Assembly (NCBI GenBank): GCA_963575745.1
Contig: CAUYUJ010016704.1
Span: 557,494-621,493, forward strand
Origin: Prorocentrum cordatum
Lineage: Eukaryota > Sar > Dinophyceae > Prorocentrales > Prorocentraceae
Direction of reading: 5' to 3'
DNA length: 64,000 bases
Positions 41,385 through 53,010 of this stretch are shown piece after piece. The position numbers were made by a program, and so were the translations under genes. The notes under the pieces were generated by a model, which did not search any database, had not been told where the DNA came from, and worked only from the letters and a program-made list of their open reading frames with translations. Position 1 is the stretch's first letter. The number at the start of each line of letters is the position of its first letter.

Positions 41385-42670
41385 TGGCTTCACGCCGCGC
41401 ACATTCGTCTTAAAGTTTGCGAGAGCTTCACAGATGGAGGGCTGGTAATTTTCAGAATGGGGTTGTCGCTTTCGCGCAGCGCACATTCGCCTGAAAAGTA
41501 TGCAAGAGCTCTACGGGTGGAGGACGGGTCGTTTCCAATGTGGCTCTCACCGTAGCGCCGCGCACATTCATTTTACGATGCTGGAAAATACATGGATGGA
41601 GGGCGGCTCCTTTTCAAAATGTGGCTCCCGCCTCAGCACCGCAAACACTCGTCTTAACAATCCTGCAAGATGTTCACGGATGTAGAACGGGTCCTTTCCA
41701 AAATGTGGCTCTCGCATTAGAGCCGTGCACTGTCGTCTGAAAATTTGCCAGAGCTTCAAGGGAAGGTCGTTTCCAACATGTGGTTTTCGAGCCCAGCACC
41801 CGCCCATTCGTCTTCAGCTTGCAGTAAATACATGGACGGAGGGCGGCTGATGTTCAAATATGGCTTTCGTTTCAGCACCGCAAACATTCGTTTTTTTACA
41901 GGTCTGCAAGACTCACAGATGGAGGACGGGCCGTTTCCAAGATGTGACTCTCACCTTAACGTTGCGAACATTCGACTTCAAAGTTCCGCAAGAGCCTCAC
42001 GGGTGGAGGATAGGTCGTTTCCGAAATGTGGCTCTCGGCGCAGCGCGGCGCACATTCCCTTTTAAAAAAAGCTTTGCAAGAACTCCGCGCAAAAAGGGCG
42101 GGTCGTTTCAAGCGGTAGTTCTCGCCTCAGCGCCGCGCATAATGTCTTGAGTGTTTGCAGAGAACTCATGGACGGATACTGGGTGGCTTCCACAATGTGG
42201 CTATCGCCATACCGTCTCAAAAGTTTGCAAGAGCTGCACGGATGAAGGGTGGGTCGTTTTCAAAATGTGGTTATCGTCTTGGCGCCGCGCACATCCGTTC
42301 TTAAAGTCTACAGCAGCTGAACGAACTCTTATGGTTGACGTCCCAGAAACGGTGTTCCGGCATGACTCAGTAATGTTAGGGCGCAACAGATACTTTGATT
42401 CGCGGTGTTGAAATGCCAGGATTTGTGTTCTGGTACGATGCAGGATCGTCAAGACCCAACAGCAAAGCTAACTTGTGGCGTTGAAGTCCGAGGGTGGTGT
42501 ATGGGCACGATTGGTTGGTGATCCTCAGACAGTCGTCTTTCAACGGGTCACATCCAACTATGAAAATCACTTCGTGTAGGGAATTAAGAAAATTGAACTT
42601 GCAGGGAGAATGTATTGCAACATGGTTGATGCGCCTTGGGTTTACAGTGGTCCTCCTCCTCCTGCTCATA
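41385..42670 (+). repeat. Composite repeat, largest copy (about 11 A units, B units, tail, TCC)
   Basis: A units of about 80 bp (GGAGGGCGGCTCCTTTTC, AAAATGTGGCTCTCGC, GCGCCGCGCACATTCGTCTT) run to about 42320. Two to three B units of about 70 bp follow (TTGACGTCCCAGAAACGGTG, TTGATTCGCGGTGTTGAAAT, ATGGGCACGATTGG). The tail (GGGAGAATGTATTGCAACAT, TGGGTTTACAGTGG) ends in a short TCC run. Hits in all frames are open by chance in places. Confidence 0.9.
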
Positions 42671-42779
42671 ATTCTCCTTCATCGCTCTATGTAGCACGCG
42701 TCATCGCCCTGATCTTCTTCCTTACCACTGATCTTCGATAGTGTCAGTTGTCGCTTCCTCAGGGCCCATAGCCTTATCC

Positions 42780-42965
42780 TCCCCCGCCTCCTCCTCATCC
42801 CGCCCTTTCGCCTCCTTCCCCCGGTTCTCGTTCTCATCCTGCTCCTCATCCTCCTCCTCCTCCTCCTGCTCCTCCTCCTCCTCCGCCTCCGCCTCCTCCT
42901 CCGCCTCCTCGTCTTCCTCCTCCTACCCCTCGTCCTCCTCCTCCTCCTCCTCCTCCTCCTCCTCA
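42780..42965 (+). repeat. (TCC)n microsatellite, interrupted
   Basis: TCC with GCC and TGC variants. Confidence 0.9.
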
Positions 42966-42984
42966 TCCGCCCCCTCCCACTGAT

Positions 42985-43104
42985 TCCGACGACCCCAACT
43001 GCTGCGCAGGCCTCCTCCGCATTGGCGAGCACCTCCGGCCAGCACACGTAAAAGGGGCCCCCCAGCGCGCTGAGCGGCTCCTCCTCTCCGTGCACGAGGC
43101 TCAC
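42985..43104 (-). CDS. Probable exon of an unknown protein
   Basis: The minus frame beginning at the predicted 3' splice site (43104) reads VSLVHGEEEPLSALGG and PFYVCWPEVLANAEEACAA. It has high GC3 and a balanced composition. The preceding (TCC)n-TTCCGTGCAG is a strong pyrimidine tract and AG. The 3' end is uncertain: a GC donor after GCGGAGGAG is possible. No family is recognised. Confidence 0.45.
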
Positions 43105-43251
43105 CTGCACGGAAGGAGGAGGAGGAGGAGGAGGAGGAGGAGGAGGAGGAGGAGGAGGGGGATGAGGAGGAGGAGGAGGAGGAGGAGGAGGAGGAGGAGG
43201 AGTATGGAGGAGGAGGAGGAGGCGGAGGAGGAGGAGGTGCACGAGGCTCAC
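43105..43251 (-). other. Intron-like insert with (TCC)n between 26-bp direct repeats (GT-AG)
   Basis: On the minus strand the insert starts GTGAGCC and ends TTCCGTGCAG after a (TCC)n tract. GTGCACGAGGCTCAC plus TGCACGGAAG occurs at 43090-43115 and 43237-43262 with one mismatch in 26, so removal of one repeat plus the array restores the joined sequence. The upstream exon end is CCGTGCAT. The left-hand exon frame is open for only about a dozen codons. Confidence 0.55.
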
Positions 43252-43489
43252 ATGCACGGAAGAATCCCGCGGGTGCGAATCCGCGCTGGCTCACGCCGGC
43301 GGCGGGTGCAGGAGGCCCGTCCCCCTTGCCGGGTCGCCCTCCCCCGTCGGCTCTCTCGACGGCCAGCGGGGTTCCACGCTCTCCCCCTCCTCATCATCAC
43401 CACCACCATGATCACCATCCCTCTTCCTCCTTCCTCGTCTCTGTCCTCCATCTCCTCCTCTTACCCCGTCTTCTCCCCCTCATCCTCCT

Positions 43490-43768
43490 CCTCCTCAGCA
43501 GCAGCATCAGCATCAGCATCAGCATCAACATTAGCATCATCAGCAACACAATCCTCATCCTTCCCCTCATCCTCGCCATCATCATCAGCATCATCAGCAT
43601 CATCCTCATCATCATCACAATCGTCATCATAATCATCATCAGCAGCACCATCATCATCACCACCACCACCATCATCGTCATCATCATCAGCATCTTCATC
43701 GTCATCATCATCGCCATCGGCATCATCATCAACATCAGGACCACTATCATCAGCATCATCATCCTCAA

Positions 43769-43815
<47 letters not shown>

Positions 43816-45344
43816 GCTTCATTATCATCACCTCATCGCCATCCTCATCGTCTCCATCATCATCCTCATCGTCACCCGCATCATCAGCATCATCAGCATC
43901 ACCACCATCACCACCTCATTACCATCATCATAATCAGCATCATCGTCATCGGCGTCATTGTCATCATCAACAGCATCATCATCAGCATCATCATCATCGT
44001 CATCATCATCGTCATCATCTCCAGCAGCATCATCATCAGCATCATCATTATCAGCGGCATCAGCACCACCATCATCATCGTCGTCATCATCAGCAGCATC
44101 AGCATCATCATTATCACCCTCACCATCAACCTCACCATAATCATAACCATCATCATCACCATCATCATCATCATCACCATCATCACCATCATCATCATGT
44201 TCATTATTTCCATCGGCATCATCATCATCGTCATCATCGTCGTCATCATCGTCATCCTCCGCATCATCATCACCAGCAGCATCATCCATATTATCAGTAT
44301 CGTCAACAGCTTCAGCATCATCAGCATCACCATCAGCACCAGCCTCACCATCATCGTCATCATCAGGGTCAGAAGCATCATCATCACCACCACCAGCATC
44401 ATCCTCATCGACATCATCCTCATCATTCAACCACATCACCATGATCATAAACAGCAGAACCAGCATCATCAGTAGAATCATCAACATCATCCCCATCATC
44501 ACCATCATCACCAGCAGCATCATCCTCATCATCCCTCTCATCCTCGTCATCGTCATCATCCTCAGCATCACCATCATCACTATCATCACCACCGCATCAC
44601 CGTCACCAGAATAAGTATCATCATCTACAACATCATCAACAGCATCATCATCGTCATCATCAGCGTCATCATCATCATAATCAGCGTCACCGTCATCATC
44701 AGCAGCACCATCCTCATGAGCAACATCATCAGCGGCATCAACACCATCATCAGATTTATTATGATCATCAGCATCATCATCATCATCATCATCATCACCA
44801 TCACCATCAACCGCACCATAATCGCAAACATCATAATCAGCATCAGCATCATCATCACCATCATAATCGTCATCATGTTCGTCATGTTCAGCATCATCAG
44901 CATCATCATCGTCATCAGCATCATCATCATTATCATCAGCATGGTCATCCTCCGCATCATCATCCACATCAGCATCACCATCAGCATCATCATTATCATC
45001 ATCGTCATCAGCAGCAGCATCATCAGCATCACCATCAGCACCAGGCACCAGCATCATCATAGTCATCACCATCTCATCAACATCATCCTCTTCATCGACA
45101 TCATCATCATCAACAACATCAGCATCATCATCAACAACATCACCATCAGCATCATCATCACCACCACCATCATCATCATCATCATCATAATCACCGCCAT
45201 CATCATCGTTATCATCATCATCTTCTTCTTCAGCATCATCATTATCAGTATCACCATCATCATGACCCCTTCTCCACCTCTTCCTCCTCTTTCTCCTCTT
45301 CTCATTCTGCATCTCCATGATCATCGGCATCATAGTCGTCATCC

Positions 45345-45385
<41 letters not shown>

Positions 45386-45443
45386 GTCATCATCATCAGC
45401 ATCAGCGTCATTAGCATCAACAGCATCATCCACACATGATCAG

Positions 45444-45524
<81 letters not shown>

Positions 45525-45550
45525 ATCCGTCATCGCCATCCTCATCACCA
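43490..45550 (+). repeat. (ATC)n microsatellite complex, ~2 kb
   Basis: ATC triplets with CAG, CAC, CTC and GTC variants; the longest simple array here. A purer (ATC)n block of about 100 bp lies at 45438-45525. Open frames on both strands are artefacts. Confidence 0.97.
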
Positions 45551-45559
45551 TCATCATCT

Positions 45560-46735
45560 GCTTTCGCCCCCGCAGCCACCTCGAAAACCTCTCGGCGGCA
45601 GCTGCACCCCAGCGCTGCCTGCTGCACAGGAAGGAGGGGAGGGGGCAACCTCTCCAATGCAGTCGGGTAGCTGCCTAACCTCAGTTTGGGGGGGGGGTCG
45701 TGACAAGGGTAAGCACCAAGCGGTACACTACAACCCTCGACAAAAGTTACCTCAAAAGTTGTTGACGAGCCACTTCAATGTCGCGTCCATTGGCCCCTTC
45801 GAGGTCGCCCCCTTCAATGCCGAGACAGACCGAAATGCGGTCTGAACCAGACCGGCGCGGAAGTTCAGCGATGGCCGACATTGGAGAGTGGTTGGCAACA
45901 AGTACTTCGCACGTAACGCGTTTTTGACGCATCTCTTGGCGAGGATAGCAGGTGTGCCTTCGTCGAAGATCTTCCCCCTTCATCGCGGGCGAGAACACCA
46001 AAAGTTTGCAATGATGGCTCTGGGAGGGGGCCCAAACCGCACAGCACAGCGCAGAACTCCACGAGGAAAAAAATGTCTCTGCCGATAGAAGTACCAACCA
46101 TCAGACGCGACATATCGACCGCGGTGTTCCAAACAATTTGATCTTTGCATGCCCCCGAAAAAAAACTAAAATAATAGGAACACGCCGCGAGATCTGACCC
46201 GGAAGAAACCTCAGACCGTACAACACTCTGCCCCTGATGGCGAGATCCCGGCTAGGGAGCAACATGAGCAAGCAACAAACAACAGCGTGATCATGAACCG
46301 GAAGGCGAGGACAACGTGCAACAACTCATCGCGAACCACACTCAAGGTAACCAGGCAGACGAACCCTCCTGCGCCAGAGCGCCGCTGGGACACCCGTAGC
46401 CTCGCAGGTACCCGCATCCGACTACGGCAGGTCCGTGTCGTGCCGACCCCAGCGTTGGTTTTTGACACCGCAGGGATCGTTCAACCTTGAACGATCGGCC
46501 GCTGCCGCAACGTCCGATCGTTCAACATCGATCGATTCTGGGTCGCCGGCGGCGTTCAACCTTGAACGCCCGCGCTGGGGTCGCCGCTGGTCGACACGAC
46601 GCAAACCTACCGTACCCACGCGCGTTTGCGCGCCCATGCGCACGCCAAGCCCAAGCCCTGGCGCGGGGGCTCTGGCTCAGATGCTGTCAGGCGCGCGCGC
46701 CCGAGCGCGAGCGCCGCCACGTCTGGAGGAAAAAG
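45560..46735. other. 1.2 kb without recognised genes
   Basis: Moderate-GC DNA. CGTTCAACCTTGAACG palindromes at about 46478 and 46554 are the only structure seen. Open frames have no recognised domain. Confidence 0.4.
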
Positions 46736-46739
46736 AACT

Positions 46740-46741
46740 AT

Positions 46742-46779
<38 letters not shown>

Positions 46780-46803
46780 GCACACACACGCACACACACA
46801 CAC
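46740..46803 (+). repeat. (CA)n microsatellite
   Basis: About 30 CA units with GCA interruptions. Confidence 0.95.
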
Positions 46804-46834
46804 CCCGATTCTGGCCAGGCCCATCCTGGGCCCA

Positions 46835-47005
46835 GGATCCGTGCTCACGCCCTCCTGCCTTGGCCAGGAGGGCATGCGCACCGATCCTGGGCCAAGGCTG
46901 GGCCTGGAGGGCACGTGGCCAGGAGGGCATGCGGCATCCGATCCTGGAGGGCATGCCCTCCTGCCTTGGCCAGGAGGGCACGTGGCCCTGCCAGGACCGG
47001 TGCAT
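46835..47005 (+). repeat. Palindromic GCCAGGAGGGC repeats
   Basis: GCCCTCCTGCCTTGGCCAGG then AGGGC occurs twice as a hairpin. GGAGGGCATGC and CCGATCCTGG recur directly, so the block is a nest of direct and inverted repeats. Confidence 0.7.
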
Positions 47006-48139
47006 GCACATCGTCCTCTTCGCCCCAACGCCTGGAGGCCCTTGAGGTCCAGGCTGCCCGGGCCGCTCTCCGGTGGCGGGCCCCTGCCTCCGCCCCCCCG
47101 GGGGCGCGCCCCGCCGGCCCCCGCGCGGGGGGCACGCGTGGCGGGAAGTCCCTCTGCAAGATTTCTGTTTTGCACGACGCGATCCTGTCTGCGCCCTCTT
47201 TTTCGGCGTCCGACGGCGCGCGGCGACGCGGTGTAGCCCGAGGAGTCTCGCTGCAAGAAGCACAGGGCCGTTTTACATGGGATTGTATAAAAGTGTTGGA
47301 TTTTTTCATACATGATTAATATATGAATGAATTTATGCATGAACTTATACAGGGGCGCAGTGCTCGGTCGACGTCGGACCTCGCGAGAAGCCATGTGCAG
47401 TCCAATGGGTGCACCGGCGCCGGGGAGCAGGAGCTCTCCGCGGGGGGGCACCTGCTGGCGGGCCGGCTTCTTCGCTGGCGTGCTGCTCGGGGTAGCGGGG
47501 GCCATCTCGACTTTGCTGGCACGGTGGCGGGAAGTGCCGCGGGCACCTGGCTGACAACTCACCTCTCTCAGGCCGACACGGCGCCGAGGGAGGGCAGCGG
47601 CAAGCATCGCAGAATCTGGCACAGGGCGGGCCAGTCTACTAGACGGCTCCGTTTGGCACGGGCTTCCCCCGCGCCGTGTGCCATGCACCCTCTCTTCTCC
47701 GCGGCCTCCTGGCTCAGGCTCAGGCCCGACCGGGGCGACGGCTCCACCTGAACCATGACGATGACAGTGGCGACGACGAGGAGACGATGGCGATGACATC
47801 GTCACCGCCACCGCCACCGCCATCGCCATCGCCACCACTGCCGAGCGCTTCAGGGCCCACCTCAGAGACTGGCCCCCGCCAGGACCGCACCGGCGGAGGC
47901 CCCCATTGACCGGCGCCCGACGCTGGCGCGCGGCCTCCTCGGGCCGGGGGTCGCCGACCCCGCGGGCAGCCCCGCCGCCCCGAGCCCACGCCGCCCTCGC
48001 GCACGGCCGCCTTCGCGTCCACGCCCTGGCGGCCCGCGACGGGAGGGGCGCCAGCCGCCTCGAGAGCGCGCGCCCTCTCGCGCAGCCCCCCGTCGCACCC
48101 AGGGACCGAGTGGTCGACGGCCGACGTGGCCCTCTCCAG

Positions 48140-48376
48140 GTGGAGGAGGAGGAGGAGGAGGAGGAGGAGGAGGAGGAGGAGGAGGAGGAGGAGGAGGGGG
48201 AGGGGGAGGAGGTGAGGGAGGAGGAGGAGGAGGAGGGGGAGAGGGGAGGAGGAGGAGGAGAGGTGGAGGTGGAGGTGGAGGTGGAGGAGGAGGAGAGGAG
48301 GAAGAGGCGGAGGAGGAGGAGGAGGAGGAGGAGGAGGAGGAGGAGGAGGGTCGACGGCCGACGTGGCCCTCTCCAG
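48140..48376 (+). other. Intron-like insert with (GGA)n between perfect 32-bp direct repeats (GT-AG)
   Basis: The repeat GGTCGACGGCCGACGTGGCC then CTCTCCAGGTGG is identical at 48112-48143 and 48349-48380. Cut at its internal AG/GT, the insert begins GTGGAGG and ends CCCTCTCCAG, with a pyrimidine-rich acceptor. The cargo is about 200 bp of (GGA)n. Flanking frames are open on both strands, so the coding strand is uncertain: the minus strand also reads well (ELEGDWTDEADRILQGARRL) but lacks an AG/GT in the repeat. Confidence 0.5.
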
Positions 48377-48510
48377 GTGGGCCCGCGCCTGGTGGCCGCG
48401 AGGCGTCGGGCCCCCTGAAGGATGCGGTCGGCCTCGTCAGTCCAGTCACCTTCGAGCTCAGGGTTGGAGGCGGGGGGGCCTCCTCCCCTGCCGGGGCCGC
48501 ATCAGCTAAC

Positions 48511-48671
48511 ACTTACCAGCCTCGAACGTACCCCTACCCCTAAGATTGGCACGCCAAAAGGCGATGACAATCTTAGGGATTCGCCCTCAAAAATAAGGGA
48601 ATCCCTAAGATTGGCATCGTGATGAGGAGGTGCCCAGCATAGGCATAGGCACATGTCCCAGGCCGGTGAAA
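48511..48671 (+). mobile_element. Miniature inverted-repeat element, type 3, copy C
   Basis: Ends CTTACCAGCCTCGAACGTAC and CCCAGGCCGGTGAA. The interior (AAAAGGCGATGACAATCTTA) matches copy B closely. No clear target duplication. Confidence 0.8.
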
Positions 48672-49004
48672 CACGGGGCTTGGAGTTGGCCGCCTCGACG
48701 CGACCTGCCGAAGCGAATCGCGCAGGCGGGTCACTCGCGTGCCCAGGGCCACCCAGGAGGCCACCCTGCACCTGGCGGGGAGCACCGACCCCGAAGGCTC
48801 GAGCCAGCGCGGCGCGCCCGCGGACGCCTCACCTCCTGCGCCCAGCCAGAAGCCGCCCTGCCGCCCTGCCTTCTGCCTGCCTTCTGCCCCCTCGGCGCCG
48901 GCCGCTCGGGCGGCGCGCGCCCGAGCGGCACCTCTGCGCGGCGCCGCCCGCGCGGTGCGCCGAGCCAGCCCTGCCCGCGGCTGCCGCGCCGAGGCCTTCC
49001 CCAG

Positions 49005-49188
49005 GGGGAGGAGGAGGGGAGGAGGAGGGGAGGAGGAGGAGGAGGGAGGAGGAGGGAGGAGGGAGGAAGGAGGAGGAGGAGGCGGAGGAGGAGGAGGATT
49101 TGGATGATGATGATGTGATGATGATGATGATTGATGATGATGATGATGATGAGGAGGAGGAGGAGGAGGAGGAGGAGGAGGAGGACCA
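49005..49188 (+). repeat. (GGA)n and (ATG)n, terminal to a composite-repeat tail
   Basis: On the minus strand this is (TCC)n followed by (ATC)n, lying directly 3' of the tail at 49189-49306. Confidence 0.95.
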
Positions 49189-49306
49189 GTGTGAAACCAA
49201 GAGTCATCAACGATGTTGGAATTAACCCTCCCTCCAAGCTCCTTCTTCATATGCCCCTACAACGGTTCATTTCCATTGAGGGAACTGCCTCATTGAAAGA
49301 CAACTG
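49189..49306 (-). repeat. Composite repeat, 5'-truncated copy (tail only)
   Basis: Read on the minus strand it matches the tail at 54883-55003 with about five differences over 119 bp (ATGGAAATGAACCGTTGTAG, GGTTAATTCCAACATCGTTG). It starts abruptly within the tail and ends in (TCC)n, as a 5'-truncated retroposed copy would. Confidence 0.9.
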
Positions 49307-49624
49307 GCCCTCCGCTGCGCCGCGCCGCGCCACTGCCGCGCCGCGGCGCCGCTCGGCAGCGCCGGCCGCTGGGCGCGGGCGGCTCCTGCACTCCGAGGGC
49401 CTGAGAGCTCCCCGCCAGCCTGCCCCATCTGCCGCCCTGCCGCCCCGTCAGCCAGTCGCCCGTGGTCGTGGGGCCCAGCATCCTCCCCCACAGCTGCACG
49501 GTCTGGACACTGCTCTTGACTCTCCCCTGGCGGCGTCCGGTGAATACCCGGCCCCCCTCCGCGTACTGGCCCTTTACACACAAGATTCCCGGGAGACGGG
49601 TTTTCGCTTGGGATTTGCTTCAAA

Positions 49625-49790
49625 ATGCTGCTCTCGCTGAAGCGCTGGCCTCATTTTCGGGCTACCGCTAGCTCCGAATCGTGCTCCCGCTGCAGCGCTC
49701 GCCTCATTTCCGCGCTTCCGCTCGTTCCGAATCGTGCTCCCGTTGCAACGCTGGCGTCGGTATTTCCAGCGCCATGCAACGGCATGATTT
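49625..49790 (+). repeat. ~62-bp tandem repeat
   Basis: CCGAATCGTGCTCCCGCTGC and CGCCTCATTTCCGCGCTTCC recur 2-3 times. Confidence 0.75.
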
Positions 49791-50104
49791 TCGGTCCTTT
49801 CAGATAGGCCCCAAAATCTAGAAAATGCCCCCCCCCCCCCCAAAAAAAAAACATCGGATGTGATTACACATTCGGTGTTGATACGTTGATAGTTGGGGCC
49901 GCGGAACCCCCCCGCTTTGGGGCGTCGACACGCCATGCTATGTCATGCTACGCGTTGATCTTCAACGCCATGCTATGCCATGTAATGCTATGCCTTGCTG
50001 CGGCATCCGATTGTGCGAATAGATAGAAAGAAGATCTACGCCATGGTAAGGGATGGGATGGAGGGGCAGGACGTCAGATATGACGCAAGCGCACCTAGCT
50101 TGCC

Positions 50105-50215
50105 CTCTCCCCCTCCCTCTCCTCCTCATCTTCCTCCTCCTCCTCCGCCTCCTCCTCCTCCTCCTCCGCCTCCTCCTCCTCCTCCTCTTCCTCCTCTTCC
50201 TCCTCCTCTTCCCTG
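50105..50215 (+). repeat. (TCC)n microsatellite
   Basis: TCC with GCC and TTCC variants. 50220-51230 after it shows no recognised gene. Confidence 0.9.
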
Positions 50216-51239
50216 CGGCATTCCTCAACCACACCTGCCCTTCTTCCGTCACCGCCGCGCCTGCACGACGAAATCGGCGCCGGACATGGCGCTGGACATG
50301 GCAGCCAAGTTTCGCGTGCGCGAGCCTTCGGACCCCCTGGGGTACATGTACTGTGGCAGTCCTTTCTGAGGTGACCTCCCCCCTCTTTCCTCCGCGCTCG
50401 CCCTAACTAGGGGTAAACGTCGCGCGCCGCAGTTGGAGGAAGAGGTGGGGGAGGAGGAGAATGAGGAGGGGGAGAATGAGACTGAGGAGGACGACGAGGA
50501 TCAGGCAGAGGAGCAGAACAGTTCCCGTGCAGCGGGAATTCCCGTCCAATCAGAGGAGTTGCGGCACTAGAGCTAGCACTATTACTTCTACTGCTGCTAT
50601 TTCTGTCACGGCCACGCCTACTGCTACAACAACGACTACTTCGCCTCCTTCCGCTGTGAATATTCATGCCTACAGCCTTGAACAGAAAACGGCGCCCGAG
50701 TAGGTGCGGACCCAGCGAAGACTGTGAAAAAACGATGGGCCTGGCGCGACCACAACCAGGGCTACTCCTTGAGCTGGGGCGCAAGATGAAGTCAATCAGA
50801 AACGAGAAACATGTAACACTGATAACAAACTGAAGATTGGTACAATATCAAAATATACGATAATAAAGGACGCACGGTGTCTCAGACTCTGGCGCTACGT
50901 TGCGTTATGTTGGCGTACGTTGTTGCCGCGATTTGCCGTTCAATGCAAAGTATTGCCACTGCATCGCCTTGCAGTGCAGTCTCTTCCCTGATGCTGTGTC
51001 TTGCTGGATGTCACTCTCAGTTGATGCAACTTGTTTGCGAAGGAGGGCGAATGATGAAAGGGTATCGCGGGCTGACCCTAACGGAAGAAATACCTATATA
51101 CCCTGCAGGCGTGATGCATGCATCAAGCCTGTCAGCACACAGACTACACGCCAAAGTGACTGTGTGCGTTTCGAGGTCCGACCGTGACGTTCCAGAGAAC
51201 CAGTGCAAACAGAGTCAGATGGGATTTCGTGCGCTCCCA

Positions 51240-51378
51240 GGGGCGGAGGAGGAAGAAGAGGAGGAGGAGGAGCGTGAAAGAAGGAGGAGGAGGGGAAAAA
51301 GGAGGAAGAGGAGAAGAAAGAGGAGGAGGAGAAGTGGAAGGAGGGGGGGAAGAGGAGGAGGAGGAGGGAAAAAAAAAT
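51240..51378 (+). repeat. (GGA)n purine tract
   Basis: GGA/GAAA repeats end in a run of A. On the minus strand it starts with GTGAGC (51387) and is pyrimidine-rich, so a further intron is possible, but its flanking repeats are only about 80% alike. Confidence 0.85.
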
Positions 51379-51554
51379 GTCGCTCACCCAGGGGGCCTCG
51401 AACGCGCGCGCGCGGCGGGGCCGGCGCGCGCTGACGCGGCACCCCGCGGGCTGCAGCAGGGGCGGCGCGGCCGAGCGGAGGGCCGGCGGAGGCACCCGCA
51501 GGGCCCGCGCCTGCTCTTCGCCCACGCCGGCATGCCGGGAACCGTGGCGCATCC

Positions 51555-51645
51555 TTCTCCTCCTCCTCCTCCTCCTCCTCATCCTCCTCCTCCTCCTCCT
51601 CCTCCTCCTCCTCCTCCTCCTCCTCCTGCTCTTTCTCCTCCTCTC
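51555..51645 (+). repeat. (TCC)n microsatellite
   Basis: About 27 units with ATC and TGC variants. 51650-52640 after it has no recognised gene. Confidence 0.95.
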
Positions 51646-52649
51646 CCCCCCGCCGCGCCGAGGGTGAGCTCCGCCTCCCTCCTCGTCGTGTCCCCTCCTG
51701 CCTCGCCCGTCCTCGATGTTCCTGCCGCTCGTCTTCGTCCGCCCCCCCAGCCGCTCGTCCTCCCCCATCGCTGCCTCGCGCCCTCCTCGCTCCGCTCCGA
51801 GATCGGCGATGAGAGCAGGAGAGGCGAGAGAGAGGTTGCGCACATCACTGTGGGAAAGGAAAAAGAGGAAGCAGGTGATACGCCGGAGTGGTTGAAGGAA
51901 CAATGTTGCCTTAAAGGATGACGGGGGTGAAGAAGCGCAGATGTAGGAGGAGGCGGAGGATAGGGAGGCGAAGGAGAGGGACAGGAAAAGGGCAGAGGGG
52001 ATGGGGAAGAAGGGACGGAATGGAATCGGTGGAAGAAAAAGCGCAGGGATCTCATGGAGAGAAGTAGCCAGTGGAGGAAAGAAGGAGCACTGTCGAGCTG
52101 TCATGCCTCACGTGGCCGAGCATTCATACTGCACCTCGGAAGGTAGGCTTCAACCGCCCCAGGCCCGCACCGGCCAGATCACTGAATCGCCAGCAGCAGG
52201 GAAAGCGGGCACCCAGTGTCATCGAAAGTGTCAGCTGCGGGGCCTCTTCAACCGCTTCGTGGCCTACCCTTCCCAATCCACAGCAACTTTCCTCTTCCCT
52301 TCCCCTCTCCCCTCCGCTCCTGGATGTCCCCCAGACAGAGGGAGCGACCCTATCGGGAGATACCCTCCCTTATCCGCCTCCCCATGTGTATCCTATACCG
52401 TCCCCCACCCCCTTCCTCCAACCGAGCCGCGCGGGACAGGTGCAAGCGACGCTGGTAAACTGAAAAAGCATACAAAACAAACATATTGGATACTATAAAT
52501 CCAGAACTTCAACCACTCAGCGGGGGGGGGGGGGGGGGGCCGAATGTCGATTAAGAGCGACAGGCGGGTGGCATGCGGGGGGGCCATGATACCCCACTGC
52601 GCCCAGTGTACTAGAAGGAGGAGACGGGTCGATAACCCGTGCTGCGACT

Positions 52650-52692
52650 CCCCTGAGGAGGAGGAGGAGGAGGAGGAGGAGGAGGAGGAGGA
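52650..52692 (+). repeat. (GGA)n microsatellite
   Basis: Fourteen units. A poly-G run lies nearby at 52520-52539. Confidence 0.95.
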
Positions 52693-52819
52693 GAATGGGA
52701 AGATCAGGCGAGACCCCTAGAAAAGAGCAAAGATTTGGCTTTCCGTTGCAACTCGCTTAAGGGATATATAGTTTGACAGAGGATGAGATGAAATGGGCTC
52801 GCCCCCTACATTTGCCCCT

Positions 52820-53010
52820 TTCCCTGTTTGGCTGGCTGGCTGATCAGCAGTTGGTTGATCAGTGTGTTCGGAGGTTGGCTGTCCAATTCATTTCATACTG
52901 GCAAGCTGGCTGTTCGACTGGCTGGCTTGTTGTTTGGCTGATTGGCCGGTTGCTTGCCTGGCTGGTCCGTCGGCTGGCTGTCTGGCGGGTCGGATGATTG
53001 CCAGGCTGGC
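52820..53010 (+). repeat. TGGC-type tetramer-rich region
   Basis: GGCTGGCTGGCTGATCAG and many GGCTG/TTGGC motifs form a degenerate 4-12 bp repeat. 53010-53850 after it has no recognised gene; a short (CA)n lies at 53168. Confidence 0.7.

Noticed and set aside
43326-45657. A 609-codon Asp/Met-rich and a 372-codon His/Ser-rich frame
   Set aside because: They are translations of (ATC)n with no unique domain. The length comes from the repeat.
49131-49640. Genes in 49.3-49.6 kb, where both strands give natural-looking frames
   Set aside because: Plus and minus strands look equally plausible, so there is no basis to choose, and no domain is recognised.
51234-51387. Fourth duplication-flanked intron-like insert (minus strand, GTGAGC to GGGAG)
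   Set aside because: Its flanking repeats are only about 80% alike and the predicted cut points do not coincide in both repeats, so it does not meet the standard of the other three.
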